A DNA stretch of 64,000 bases from Lacipirellulaceae bacterium (lineage in GTDB: Bacteria; Planctomycetota; Planctomycetia; Pirellulales; Lacipirellulaceae): assembly GCA_040218535.1 (NCBI GenBank), contig JAVJRG010000010.1, positions 310,001 to 374,000 on the forward strand, given 5' to 3'. The notes beneath the pieces are model-generated. The model was not told where the DNA came from. It searched no databases and worked only from the letters and a program-made list of their open reading frames with translations. The translations under genes and the position numbers were made by a program. This document shows positions 34,463-43,074 of the stretch, one piece after another; positions within the stretch are counted from its first letter, which is position 1, and each line of letters starts with the position of its first letter.

Positions 34463-37400
34463 TTAAGCTCCGGGCAGTCCAACCAACCCACCAATCATTG
34501 GCATTTCAGTCGTATTCTCAGGAGCAAACTCTCCGGCGATGCGAAGACCAAACTGATCGCTCAGCTGCTGATTTGTTAGCCCTACATACTGAGTCGGTAT
34601 ATGTGGGAGTGCCTCTGGGAAAGGAACCGAACTCGGACGTTGCTGGCCGAAGTAAGCCTTTTGGTTGTCGAAGGATCCGTAGTTTAGCGTCACGCTATTG
34701 CTTGAGAACAAGTATGAGATTGAGTCATGATTCGGAACAGTATCGAACCTCAAACGAACCTCGGTTTGTTCTTTTTGCCCCAGGATTTCCGGAGCAATCT
34801 CACCGAATTCCGGATTACCTTGCACAATCACTTCTCGACCGGATCTGCTACTTGGGCCGATTACGATCGCATCGATCGCCTCAAAATAGCCCCCGTCGAC
34901 GATGGAAGTTCCACGTCGAGCCACATCAATTCCTCGGTAGTAACCGGTGATGTGGAGATCTTCATAGGTGATTCCCTGGGTAACGATGTTCTCGCTCACC
35001 CCGTTGCCGTAGTAATCTTCCGTCACTTCTCTTGCAATGTGGAGATTCCTCAACACGACCTGTTGCGAGTAAGGAAGATGCACTCCCGTCTCATTGTTCC
35101 AGAATTGAGAATCTTGGATGACGCTCTGGAAGTCATGAGTCGCGTTACGCAAGTGGTAGCGAACCGTCAGGCCTCGGGAAGATGAGTAGCCTTGGTTGCC
35201 CCGGAACTCAAGCACGGGTACATGATCGGTAATGATCGAGTCGGCCTCTCCCGCGATGTAGGGATATTCGAGCCCCTCGGCCGGAAATTCAGCCGGGTCA
35301 CCCGGGAAACCGAATCCTTCCGAATAGTAGAAAAAGGCACTTCCGTGGGCATCGGCCGCGACGTTATCAACGACACGTATCGCTGACCCTTGGAACCAGA
35401 AACCATCGCCACCGTGTCCAAAGTCTTGCTCTCTTCTTCTTGAGTCGGCTCGTTCATCCGTTCCATCAATATTAATCGCGATGTTTCCAACAAAGCTGCC
35501 AATCTCATCGCCAACTTCAGTTGTGAATCCGGCTCCGGTGATGTCATAAGCGACGTTGTCAGTGAAATCGACGTAGCTACTGTGATTGACGTAGCCCCAG
35601 CCGACGTTGTCTGTCACGACACTTCCGTGGACCTGACTGGCAGGCGAATCAGCCAGCACCCCGTTTCGGTGGAAATGTATCGCATAACGGGCACGATTAT
35701 TGGTGCCAGTCCCAGCTTCCAGGTTCCAACTCGCGTCAACGACCGCATCGTTCACTGTGACGAGTTTGTCCGTTCGACCGAGCTTGTCAAACGTTGCGTA
35801 GCTGACTTTCACATCACGATTGTGCATGAACATCGTATGGCCACGGCGGTCCGCAGCCTCTGCTTCCGATGTCAATACGATGTTGCGAGTAAGGTTCGCC
35901 ACATGCACGCCGCCAGTGGTGGTCGGCAAGGCATGGTCATAGTCGAGAGGTTCCACAAAGACCGTATTGCCAACGATCAAGAGGATGGTCCGTTGCTCGC
36001 TCTGCGACTCTTCATTGACACTTCCTGCGATGACGATCTGGTCTCCAGCTTTCCAACCGACGGGCACACTTTGCAGCGTTATCGAAGTCGCTCCAGCCGT
36101 GAGTGCCCCAGTTGCTCGAACGTGTGCTGTTCTTTCCGCGCCGTGAATTTCAACGGCACCGTGAGTGATCAAGCCCCGACTTATGCCGAAAGGATCCCAA
36201 TTGCGATCGATTGTACCGTTATCAGTAAACACAAGCTTTGCTGTCACGTGCTCCTGCACAGGCTCAGCGGCAGTTCCCATCTGGAAGCGCCCCATTTCTG
36301 AAACGACAATCGTATCGGCGCGGAGTTCGCTATTCCCATCCGCTGAGAAACTCAGGGTTCCATCAACACGTATCGTCGTTACCTCTGCAGAGATCGCCCG
36401 ATCGACATTGAGTTCTATGCCAACGGGAACCAAAATACGCGCGCCGTCACCCGGCATCTGCTCATCTTTCCAGGTGCTTGGATCCGACCAATCGCCACTT
36501 TCAGCGACGGTATGGGTGACTTGGTCATACCGAACGAGTTCGAAGAGCGCGAGATGCTCAAGTCGCTTGCTTGGCTCGGAGGCATGTGGGATCACTGTAT
36601 GCAGGACGTCCTCGTCATTAAGATCTCCCAAGTTGTCGAGAGAATCGATGAGGGCGAATCCCTCGACCACCGGCGGATGGTCGATGATCGTACCGCCGTG
36701 GCTGTGACCGCCGTCATGAGTATGGCTATGACTTGAGTGATCGTGATTAGGCGAGTCATGTGGAATCGAAGATCCGAACGGATCGTAGGTAGCATGGATT
36801 CCCGGAAGAAGAATCCAGTCGCTTTCTGTGCCGCCGAAAACTTGATCCACGACGTGATCGTCGACCACTGAAACGTTCATTTGCAACGCCAGTGTTTCGG
36901 AATCCTGGATATCGTTGATCCGGCGGGCGAACGAGGCAGTACTGCCCCAGATCGCATGGAGATTACTTAAAGCGGAGTGATTGTGCGTTATTTCCGTCCC
37001 AACTAGCAGGTCTTCGCCTGCCCCGCCGGTTAATCGATCGATCTGGCCTCCGCCGATCAAGACATCCTGACCCGCGCTCCCTAGTAACTCGTCTTCTCCT
37101 TGCCCGCCTGACATTAGGTCGTTGCCCAGGTCACCACTGAGTAGGTCGGCCCCCTCGTCTCCAAGAATTAAGTCGTCGCCATCTTCGCCAAAGAGTAGGT
37201 CATCACCAGTCCCGCCAAACAGTGAGTCGTTTCCTTCAGAGCCGTAGAGCGCATCATTTCCTTCCTGCCCCGAGAGACTGTCGTTTCCCACTCCAGCAGT
37301 TAGGAAATCATTTCCCGATCCACCATCCAACTGGTCATCTTGATTTCCTCCATTCAAGTAGTCGTCACCTGTTCCGCCAAACAATTGATCGGCACCGTCT

Positions 37401-39184
37401 TCTCCACGTAGCTGATCATTGCCGTCATCTCCGATCAACAAGTCATCACCATGTTCGCCATAGATTTTGTCATCACCTGGTCCCCCGTGAAGAGCATCGT
37501 TTCCTTCTGCCCCATACAGAACATCCGATCCGTCTTGACCATTTAAGTTGTCGTTCCCCACTCCAGCAGTTAGGAAATCATCTCCTAAACCACCATCCAA
37601 CTCGTCGTCCTGGTCGCCGCCACTCAAGTAGTCGTCTCCAGTTCCGCCAAATAATCGATCAGCACCATCTTCACCATACAGCTGATCGTTGCCCTCATTA
37701 CCCAGCAAAGTGTCTGCACCCTCTTCGCCGCGTAGATTATCGTCATGATCTCCGCCTGCCAGCGTATCGTTACCAAAGCCACCGAACAGGCTGTCGACGT
37801 CGGCCCCACCATAAAGGGAATCATCTCCCTGGCCGCCAAGAAGAAAGTCGCTACCGGTTCCCCCGCTGAGATAGTCGCTACCAGTACCGCCGTTGATGTA
37901 GTCATCTCCTGCCGCGCCAAGCAGAATGTCCGAATCCTCATCTCCGTAGAGTCGGTCCGCTCCTGCGTCTGCCAACAAAAGGTCATTGCCGGCAGAGCCC
38001 CGCAAAAGGTCGTCCCCGAGTCCCCCGTGAATTTGGTCCGAGCCGTCCCCTCCCTCTAAGGTATCATTCCCAGAACCGCCTTCGAGGATGTCGTTTCCAT
38101 CGTTGCCGTAGGCGTTATCAGCTCCCTCACCTCCTATGAGATGGTCATCCCCTAAGCCCCCTTGAAGATAGTCATTACCATCTTCTCCAGTTAGACGATC
38201 GTCGTCCTGATCACCGTAGAGTCTGTCATCACCTGTGCCTCCTGACAATTCGTCGTCTCCATTGCCACCGTTGAGCCTATCGTTGTTTTCACCTCCAACA
38301 AGACGATCGTTACCGTCATGTCCATTCAGGAGATCGTCTCCCTCCCCGCCCTCTAGCTGGTCATTCCCCGACCCGCCCCCTAGCAAGTCTTCTCCCGAAC
38401 CGCCAATCAGGTAATCGTCTTCCGTACCGCCGTTGAGAACATCGTTTCCTGCGTCACCAATTAAAATGTCTGCTCCTTGAGCACCGTCAAGTTGGTCGTT
38501 CCCTGCGTGACCTTCGATGATGTCATGCCCCGTATCTCCCCAGAGCGCGTCGTCCCCGTCGCCTCCCTCCAGTCGATCGTTGCCTGCATGTCCGTAGATG
38601 CGATCGTTCCCCGCTTGGCCAGAGATCCAATCGTCTCCGACGTTCCCCGAGAGGAAGTCATCTCCCGCTTCACCAAAAAGAATGTCGTTGCCCACACCGC
38701 CACGAAGCACATCATCTCCTCCGCCCCCTAGCAAAATGTCGTCCCCTTCGTCTCCGTTGAGGACGTCAACTCCTGTGCTGCTCTGCAAATAATCGTTTCC
38801 GGCATTGCCAAATGCGAGCACGTTTAGGCTAGTGAGATTAGTGAACGAGTCGTCGCCACCGTTGCCGTAAAAAACAATCGAGCTAACCGATGTCGTATCG
38901 AAGCTTACTTCCGAAAGCTGCCCATCGTGGTGGAAGCTTACATCGATGATTCCTGGAATCGATTCAGAAACAACCGCTGTATCGGCGACATCCGAGCCAA
39001 CGAAAGTCAGCTTCGACGTGTTCGAATTGAGATAGACTTGGCTAACACTCAGCAGACGACGCTCTTCGAGAGATTCGATACGGAGTCCGCGGTTTATGAC
39101 TGTGCCGCGACAATGGTCCCTCTTCGACCGATTGCGGTAGAGGTGATCTAAGAACTGCTGCCAGCGTGCTGAATAGAGTGCCAT
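34463..39184 (-). CDS. giant secreted RTX-repeat / G8 / beta-helix protein
   Basis: A 1573-residue protein. The N-terminus carries RIESLEERRLLSVSQVYLN (LE-x-R-x-L-L-S at 39-46), the planctomycete secreted-protein motif. Residues about 125-725 are several dozen GG-x-G-x-D-x-L RTX nonapeptides, a calcium-bound beta-roll. A His-rich stretch is at about 805-835 (DHSSHSHTHDGGHSHGG). A G8 domain is at about 890-1050 (SGDWSDPSTWKDEQMPGDG, VHVAN further on) and a right-handed beta-helix at about 1130-1460. This order of G8 and beta-helix resembles CEMIP/TMEM2-like polysaccharide-binding or hyaluronan-depolymerising proteins. RTX tails often mark type I secretion, but here the repeats are N-terminal. 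Probably binds or acts on extracellular polysaccharide. Confidence 0.82.
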   Translation of the reverse strand: MALYSARWQQFLDHLYRNRSKRDHCRGTVINRGLRIESLEERRLLSVSQVYLNSNTSKLTFVGSDVADTAVVSESIPGIIDVSFHHDGQLSEVSFDTTSVSSIVFYGNGGDDSFTNLTSLNVLAFGNAGNDYLQSSTGVDVLNGDEGDDILLGGGGDDVLRGGVGNDILFGEAGDDFLSGNVGDDWISGQAGNDRIYGHAGNDRLEGGDGDDALWGDTGHDIIEGHAGNDQLDGAQGADILIGDAGNDVLNGGTEDDYLIGGSGEDLLGGGSGNDQLEGGEGDDLLNGHDGNDRLVGGENNDRLNGGNGDDELSGGTGDDRLYGDQDDDRLTGEDGNDYLQGGLGDDHLIGGEGADNAYGNDGNDILEGGSGNDTLEGGDGSDQIHGGLGDDLLRGSAGNDLLLADAGADRLYGDEDSDILLGAAGDDYINGGTGSDYLSGGTGSDFLLGGQGDDSLYGGADVDSLFGGFGNDTLAGGDHDDNLRGEEGADTLLGNEGNDQLYGEDGADRLFGGTGDDYLSGGDQDDELDGGLGDDFLTAGVGNDNLNGQDGSDVLYGAEGNDALHGGPGDDKIYGEHGDDLLIGDDGNDQLRGEDGADQLFGGTGDDYLNGGNQDDQLDGGSGNDFLTAGVGNDSLSGQEGNDALYGSEGNDSLFGGTGDDLLFGEDGDDLILGDEGADLLSGDLGNDLMSGGQGEDELLGSAGQDVLIGGGQIDRLTGGAGEDLLVGTEITHNHSALSNLHAIWGSTASFARRINDIQDSETLALQMNVSVVDDHVVDQVFGGTESDWILLPGIHATYDPFGSSIPHDSPNHDHSSHSHTHDGGHSHGGTIIDHPPVVEGFALIDSLDNLGDLNDEDVLHTVIPHASEPSKRLEHLALFELVRYDQVTHTVAESGDWSDPSTWKDEQMPGDGARILVPVGIELNVDRAISAEVTTIRVDGTLSFSADGNSELRADTIVVSEMGRFQMGTAAEPVQEHVTAKLVFTDNGTIDRNWDPFGISRGLITHGAVEIHGAERTAHVRATGALTAGATSITLQSVPVGWKAGDQIVIAGSVNEESQSEQRTILLIVGNTVFVEPLDYDHALPTTTGGVHVANLTRNIVLTSEAEAADRRGHTMFMHNRDVKVSYATFDKLGRTDKLVTVNDAVVDASWNLEAGTGTNNRARYAIHFHRNGVLADSPASQVHGSVVTDNVGWGYVNHSSYVDFTDNVAYDITGAGFTTEVGDEIGSFVGNIAINIDGTDERADSRRREQDFGHGGDGFWFQGSAIRVVDNVAADAHGSAFFYYSEGFGFPGDPAEFPAEGLEYPYIAGEADSIITDHVPVLEFRGNQGYSSSRGLTVRYHLRNATHDFQSVIQDSQFWNNETGVHLPYSQQVVLRNLHIAREVTEDYYGNGVSENIVTQGITYEDLHITGYYRGIDVARRGTSIVDGGYFEAIDAIVIGPSSRSGREVIVQGNPEFGEIAPEILGQKEQTEVRLRFDTVPNHDSISYLFSSNSVTLNYGSFDNQKAYFGQQRPSSVPFPEALPHIPTQYVGLTNQQLSDQFGLRIAGEFAPENTTEMPMIGGLVGLPGA
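37010..38810 (-). repeat. DNA repeats encoding the RTX beta-roll
   Basis: About 1.8 kb of imperfect repeats with a 27-base period (three nine-residue codon sets), coding for GG-x-G-x-D-x-L units. Sub-blocks are near duplicates: the segments around 37195-37430 and 37495-37710 read almost the same in protein, so recent duplication inside the array is likely. Confidence 0.8.
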
Positions 39185-39723
39185 CGAAATCCACCTTGAA
39201 TGCGACTAGCTAATGACAAGAACTTGCGAGGAGAAGAGCTGTTCATTTCGCCGGAAGTGCATGTGCCCAGTGCGAAGTCTGTCTACTTTTTTGGTTACGA
39301 AAACGCACCCAATGCGCGCAGAGTTGCCGCATTGAGTGTTGTGCCGCTATGGCACCGTGTGCCCCAGTTAATCTGGGTGTCCCGTCTTGCCTCGTGCCAC
39401 CGGCCTAGCGTGTCCCCCTGGGCCTTGCTGAATACAGTTGTGGCGGTGCTACTTTTCTTGGAGATGCCTGTTCCGTGAGGCCTCGCTGACCAAGTGGCTA
39501 ATTAGGATAATCGGCCAAGTCAACTTGGGTAATTAAGCAGAGTTTTCCGCCCGGGTAAAGACTGGACCTGGGTATTTGCGGCAATTGGTGAATCAAACCA
39601 CCCATTAGGGCTAAAATGGGTAACTCTGTTACAGCAACGGAAACCTAAGCCAATCAAGCAGATAGGTCCGATGGAGCACAAAGTTACTCTGTCAGCTCCA
39701 GCTAGCGAGGGAAGATTTTTATC
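39185..39723. other. intergenic region upstream of the M50-like gene
   Basis: 539 bases without a gene I can support. A 92-codon frame at 39200-39478 has no homology-like pattern, no Shine-Dalgarno site and ends in a low-quality tail. The only visible structure is a short CCCAG/CTGGG hairpin at about 39364-39380. No clear promoter. Confidence 0.5.
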
Positions 39724-40233
39724 TTGATTGAGAAAACTGGAGGAAAATTGTGCGCTCGACTCCCCAAACTCCTGTCACTCGTGATGGTGTCTTGGTGTGT
39801 GATGGCAGTTTCACACGAAACTGGCCATCTCCTGGGCGGCTGGATCGGCGGCAGCACGCTCCTGAAATGCGACCTCGCACCTTGGCGGCTTCCTTACAGC
39901 ATCCATAACCCAGATCCAAATCCTGCGCTAACCCTTTGGTCAGGTCCGCTAGTGGGAGTTGGCTTACCGGCCCTGTTGGCGTTTGCGATTGGCCGTTGGT
40001 GGACTTGGTTTATTGCAGACTTCTGCATCCTTGCAAACGGAACCTACCTAGCACTTGCCGCACTGTCTGGCGATCCCCTTCTGGATACCCCTAGGATGAT
40101 CGCTGCCGGTATTCATCCAACTTGGATTGCCTCGTTTTGCCTAATCACAATCTCTGTGGGATACTTTCGTTTTCGAAGAGATATCCTGACTGTTCTCAAA
40201 GGAAAGCGGCTTTCTGACTTGCCGAAGCATTAG
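39724..40233 (+). CDS. small membrane protein with HExxH motif, M50-like protease candidate
   Basis: A 169-residue protein with about four helices. HETGH at H31-E32-H35 (from the TTG) lies within the first membrane helix in AVSHETGHLLGGWIGG, the M50/site-2-protease layout. LSGDPLLDTPRM could give the third metal-binding Asp. The protein is short for the family and no PDZ part is seen, so an inactive relative is possible. The TTG start is uncertain; another TTG 24 bases downstream has GGAGGA just before it and may be the true start. Confidence 0.55.
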   Translation: MIEKTGGKLCARLPKLLSLVMVSWCVMAVSHETGHLLGGWIGGSTLLKCDLAPWRLPYSIHNPDPNPALTLWSGPLVGVGLPALLAFAIGRWWTWFIADFCILANGTYLALAALSGDPLLDTPRMIAAGIHPTWIASFCLITISVGYFRFRRDILTVLKGKRLSDLPKH

Positions 40234-40403
40234 TAGAAAACCATTCATTAAGGATGCTGGTGTGAGAAAAATCACCCGGATTTAGAGAAATCGCTACAAT
40301 CGATTAGATACTATCAGACGTATTCTGCCCGCGGACCAAGCTTCACTGATAAATCACAAACGCAAGTGGATCATCACTCTACCCAAGACAATTCTCCGAG
40401 CCC

Positions 40404-41657
40404 ATGTATCTCCGCTACGCCAAACGCCTGCTCACTGAAACCGATAAGCGGCTGCTCTGGAAGCTGGGTTGGAACTTTGCCTTCAAGGGCGCGCGCGCGA
40501 TCCAGAAACATAAGCAGCGTTTGAAGCGGGGAGAGTTCTTTCCACCTTTTCTTTATATCTCAATCATCAATAGTTGCAATTTGCGCTGCCAAGGGTGCTG
40601 GGTGGATGTGGCTGCCAAACAGGAACGCATTGAGATCGATGCGCTCTCGAAAGTTATCACTGAAGCGAACGAACAAGGGAACTACTTCTTCGGCATCGTC
40701 GGTGGCGAACCGTTTATGCATCCCGACATTTTGAAAATCTTCCGCCAGCATCCGAAGTGCTACTTCCAAGTGTTCACAAACGGGCACTTCATCACCGACG
40801 ACGTAGCCGCTGAACTTCGCAAGTGCGGCAACGTCACGCCGCTCATCTCGGTCGAAGGAACAGAAATTGTCAGCGATGAGCGCCGCGGCGGAGCGGAAGT
40901 GCTCAACAAGACGATGCAGGGCATTCACAACTGCGTGAAGCATAACATCGTGACTGGCGTCTGCACGAGCGTCTGCAAAACGAACCTAGATGACCTGGTA
41001 AACGAAGCATGGGTAGACCGCCTGATTGAACTGGGAGTTCTCTACATGTGGTACCACACCTACCGCCCGATGGGTCCCGAGCCAAACGAAGCCTTAGCCC
41101 TTTCGCCGGAAGAGCAACTTCGCATCCGTAAGTTCGTCGTCGAGATGCGTGTGAAAAAACCGATTGCGATTGTCGACGCTTACTACGATGGCGAGGGACA
41201 AGCACTTTGCCCGGCTGCCACGGGTTTCACCCATCACATCTCGCCTTGGGGAGCGATCGAGCCTTGCCCCATTGTGCAATTCGCTAAGGAAAGCATTTAC
41301 GATTCGCAACCGCTCGCGGAGACGTTCAACAATTCACAGTACTTGAAGGACTTTCGCGAATTAGCGGCCAGCCAGACCCGTGGCTGCATCGTGCTGGAAA
41401 GGCCCGATCTTCTGCACCAATTAAACGTGTTGCACGAAGCCGAGGACACGACCATTCGCAAGACGGCCGCGGCAGAATTGCTAGCGATGTCACCGCGTCC
41501 CTCGCAACACAATAAGATAAAGGCCGTGCCCGAGAAAAGCTGGGCGTACCGCTTCGCCAAGAGGCACTTTTTCAATGATTTCGGAGCCTACGATTCCCCA
41601 CAGAATCCGCTGGAAGCTGCGGCAGTTTCCCAGAAAAACTCCACGGCAACAGAATAA
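40404..41657 (+). CDS. radical SAM/SPASM-like protein
   Basis: A 417-residue protein. The [4Fe-4S]-SAM motif is SCNLRCQGC with C58, C62 and C65 (C-x3-C-x2-C). VGGEPFMHPDIL and CYFQVFTNGH follow as the radical SAM barrel. The C-terminal part has CPAATGFTHHISPWGAIEPCPI and RGCIVLERP, cysteine placements resembling a SPASM-type second cluster. The N-terminal RLLTETDKRLLWKLGWNFA region is a helical extension. The reaction is unknown; such enzymes may modify peptides or small molecules. The next gene, 133 bases on, encodes a 52-residue basic protein. It differs from HpnH, which has a CNLACAGC core. Confidence 0.85.
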   Translation: MYLRYAKRLLTETDKRLLWKLGWNFAFKGARAIQKHKQRLKRGEFFPPFLYISIINSCNLRCQGCWVDVAAKQERIEIDALSKVITEANEQGNYFFGIVGGEPFMHPDILKIFRQHPKCYFQVFTNGHFITDDVAAELRKCGNVTPLISVEGTEIVSDERRGGAEVLNKTMQGIHNCVKHNIVTGVCTSVCKTNLDDLVNEAWVDRLIELGVLYMWYHTYRPMGPEPNEALALSPEEQLRIRKFVVEMRVKKPIAIVDAYYDGEGQALCPAATGFTHHISPWGAIEPCPIVQFAKESIYDSQPLAETFNNSQYLKDFRELAASQTRGCIVLERPDLLHQLNVLHEAEDTTIRKTAAAELLAMSPRPSQHNKIKAVPEKSWAYRFAKRHFFNDFGAYDSPQNPLEAAAVSQKNSTATE

Positions 41658-41790
41658 AGTTGCCAAAAACAGTAACAACTGGCAGGCGAATTCGCTGAAC
41701 TTCCTGTGGCCAATTGCGTATAGATCGCGGTTGGCACAACAGCAGCTAACTAACAGATCAGAGAAGATCGTTCCCGAGAGGAGACTCCCC

Positions 41791-41949
41791 ATGCCGATTA
41801 ATCAGGTGAAGAAGGTCGCACGCGAAATCCGCCAGCGGTGGACCAGTGACGAACGTATCCGTCGTGCCCGCTTAGCTGAAGCGATGCAGGCCCGTTTTTT
41901 ACAGCTCGCTGGCGTGAAACTCGCCCCAGTTGTTGCAGAGAAAAAGTAA
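41791..41949 (+). CDS. small basic protein, 52 residues
   Basis: Begins at an ATG giving MPINQVKKVAREIRQRW. The longer frame upstream (from 41575) overlaps the radical SAM gene and is not needed, because GAGAGGAG lies 7-8 bases before this ATG, the best ribosome-binding site in the area. The protein is rich in Arg, Lys and Ala, probably mostly helical, with no cysteine. A perfect Rho-independent terminator lies 39 bases after the stop, so this is an expressed, discrete small gene. No family recognised. It could be a nucleic-acid-binding protein or a substrate of the radical SAM enzyme; neither is shown. Confidence 0.65.
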   Translation: MPINQVKKVAREIRQRWTSDERIRRARLAEAMQARFLQLAGVKLAPVVAEKK

Positions 41950-41988
41950 GCAGCTCCAAGTTTATTTGAAGCCCCAATGAGTTGAATG

Positions 41989-42020
41989 GCGTTGCCGGTC
42001 CAGACCGGCAACGCTTTTTT
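41989..42020 (+). terminator. Rho-independent terminator
   Basis: GCGTTGCCGGT at 41989-41999 pairs exactly with ACCGGCAACGC at 42004-42014 around a CCAG loop and is followed by six T. An 11-bp perfect stem plus T tract, 39 bases past the stop of the 52-residue gene. It ends that gene, perhaps together with the radical SAM gene. Confidence 0.92.
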
Positions 42021-42201
42021 CTTGCCTGGAACTCAAATTACGTAACAAAGTTGCCATCTTCCGGCCTAAGTTCACTAGCAGCTCGTAAATCATAGGTTCA
42101 ATGGTAAGATCTGAGAACATTGGTTACAGGGGCTCTTAAACTCATGCTACTGCGCTGCTTTTTCTTTCTTTCTTTTTCTCCAAACAAATAGAGGTGCGCT
42201 A

Positions 42202-42840
42202 ATGAAATTTAAAAGGACAGTCTTGAGTCTAATCGCAGGACTATGGCTACTTTACGGCGGATCAACAACGGATGCCGCGGAAGTTGACCTAAGCCTGAAT
42301 CTTACCTTCAACGATCCGACTGACATCAATTCCGGCGGCACGTGGACGGTTGTTGCAAAAGCGGACGAAAGCGGCATTGCTGGGCTCAGTCTTGACTTTG
42401 TTGCAGACAGTCTCAACTTCGAACCCGCTACCGGGTTTCTCACTCCCGCAGGATTTGAAGTCGAGAATTCTGCCGTGTTTGGTTTACGACTGAACATCGT
42501 TCAAGGAGATGATCTTTCCGACCCAACTCTGGATGTGGGTGTCGTAGGAGGAAGCTTCCCAAGTTCTTATGTCGATGCCCCCAACTTAGACCCTATCCTC
42601 GGAAATCCCGATCTCGGCTCCTTTAGTGGGGGAGTGGAACTCGCCACAGGCTCCTTTGACGCCGGTGACATTCCTGAGTGGTTTGGGACCTCGGGAGCCA
42701 ATGTGTTTGACAGTTCCAGCCGAGCTATAAGTGCAACGGTTAGCACGACAGTCCGCGCCAGCCTGATTCCGGAACCTATCTCGCTGGTACTTCTCGCACT
42801 TTCCACAGCTCCGATGGCCTTGATACGCCGGAGAAAGTAG
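42202..42840 (+). CDS. PEP-CTERM sorting-domain protein
   Basis: A 212-residue exported protein. The signal peptide is about 1-26 (SLIAGLWLLYGGSTTDAAE). The C-terminus is IPEPISLVLLALSTAPMALIRRRK: the PEP motif, a membrane helix and a basic tail, which an exosortase recognises. The middle is beta-rich with few landmarks (DISSL-like patterns absent; many Asp, Gly and Ser). GAGGTG lies 6-7 bases before the ATG. Probably anchored or released at the cell surface; the exosortase gene itself is not in the window. A terminator follows. Confidence 0.88.
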   Translation: MKFKRTVLSLIAGLWLLYGGSTTDAAEVDLSLNLTFNDPTDINSGGTWTVVAKADESGIAGLSLDFVADSLNFEPATGFLTPAGFEVENSAVFGLRLNIVQGDDLSDPTLDVGVVGGSFPSSYVDAPNLDPILGNPDLGSFSGGVELATGSFDAGDIPEWFGTSGANVFDSSSRAISATVSTTVRASLIPEPISLVLLALSTAPMALIRRRK

Positions 42841-42877
42841 TAAGCTGTACCAGCTTCGATCATCAATCTTCTCAAGC

Positions 42878-42910
42878 GTGCCGTCTGACTACATCAGACG
42901 GCACTTTTTT
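42878..42910 (+). terminator. Rho-independent terminator
   Basis: GTGCCGTCTGA at 42878-42888 pairs exactly with TCAGACGGCAC at 42894-42904 around a CTACA loop and is followed by six T. It lies 38 bases past the PEP-CTERM stop. Confidence 0.92.
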
Positions 42911-43074
42911 ATATTTTCTCTGAATATTGCGGGTGAATCACGCAACGAAATCGGAGCTAGCCAGCGGGTGTTAATGGTAAACTGGGGAGTTATAATCGGA
43001 CGTACATTCAGCAGTTGGCGTGAAACTTATTGTTCCCGATAGATCTGAAAACCTACAACCTTCCAAAGAGAACT

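Noticed and set aside
37222-37869. Long plus-strand frame rich in His and Arg
   Set aside because: It is the antisense reading of the RTX repeats with no ribosome-binding site or family match.
37010-38810. CRISPR-like or tandem-repeat array
   Set aside because: The 27-base periodicity is imperfect, fully in frame and codes for RTX nonapeptides; there are no spacers or cas genes.
39200-39478. 92-codon frame in the gap before the M50-like gene
   Set aside because: No homology-like pattern, no Shine-Dalgarno site; it appears to be chance.
40404-41657. HpnH (hopanoid radical SAM) identity
   Set aside because: The core motif and N-terminus differ from HpnH and a SPASM-like C-terminus is present.
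41575-41790. Upstream extension of the 52-residue gene
   Set aside because: It overlaps the radical SAM gene in another frame and lacks a ribosome-binding site.
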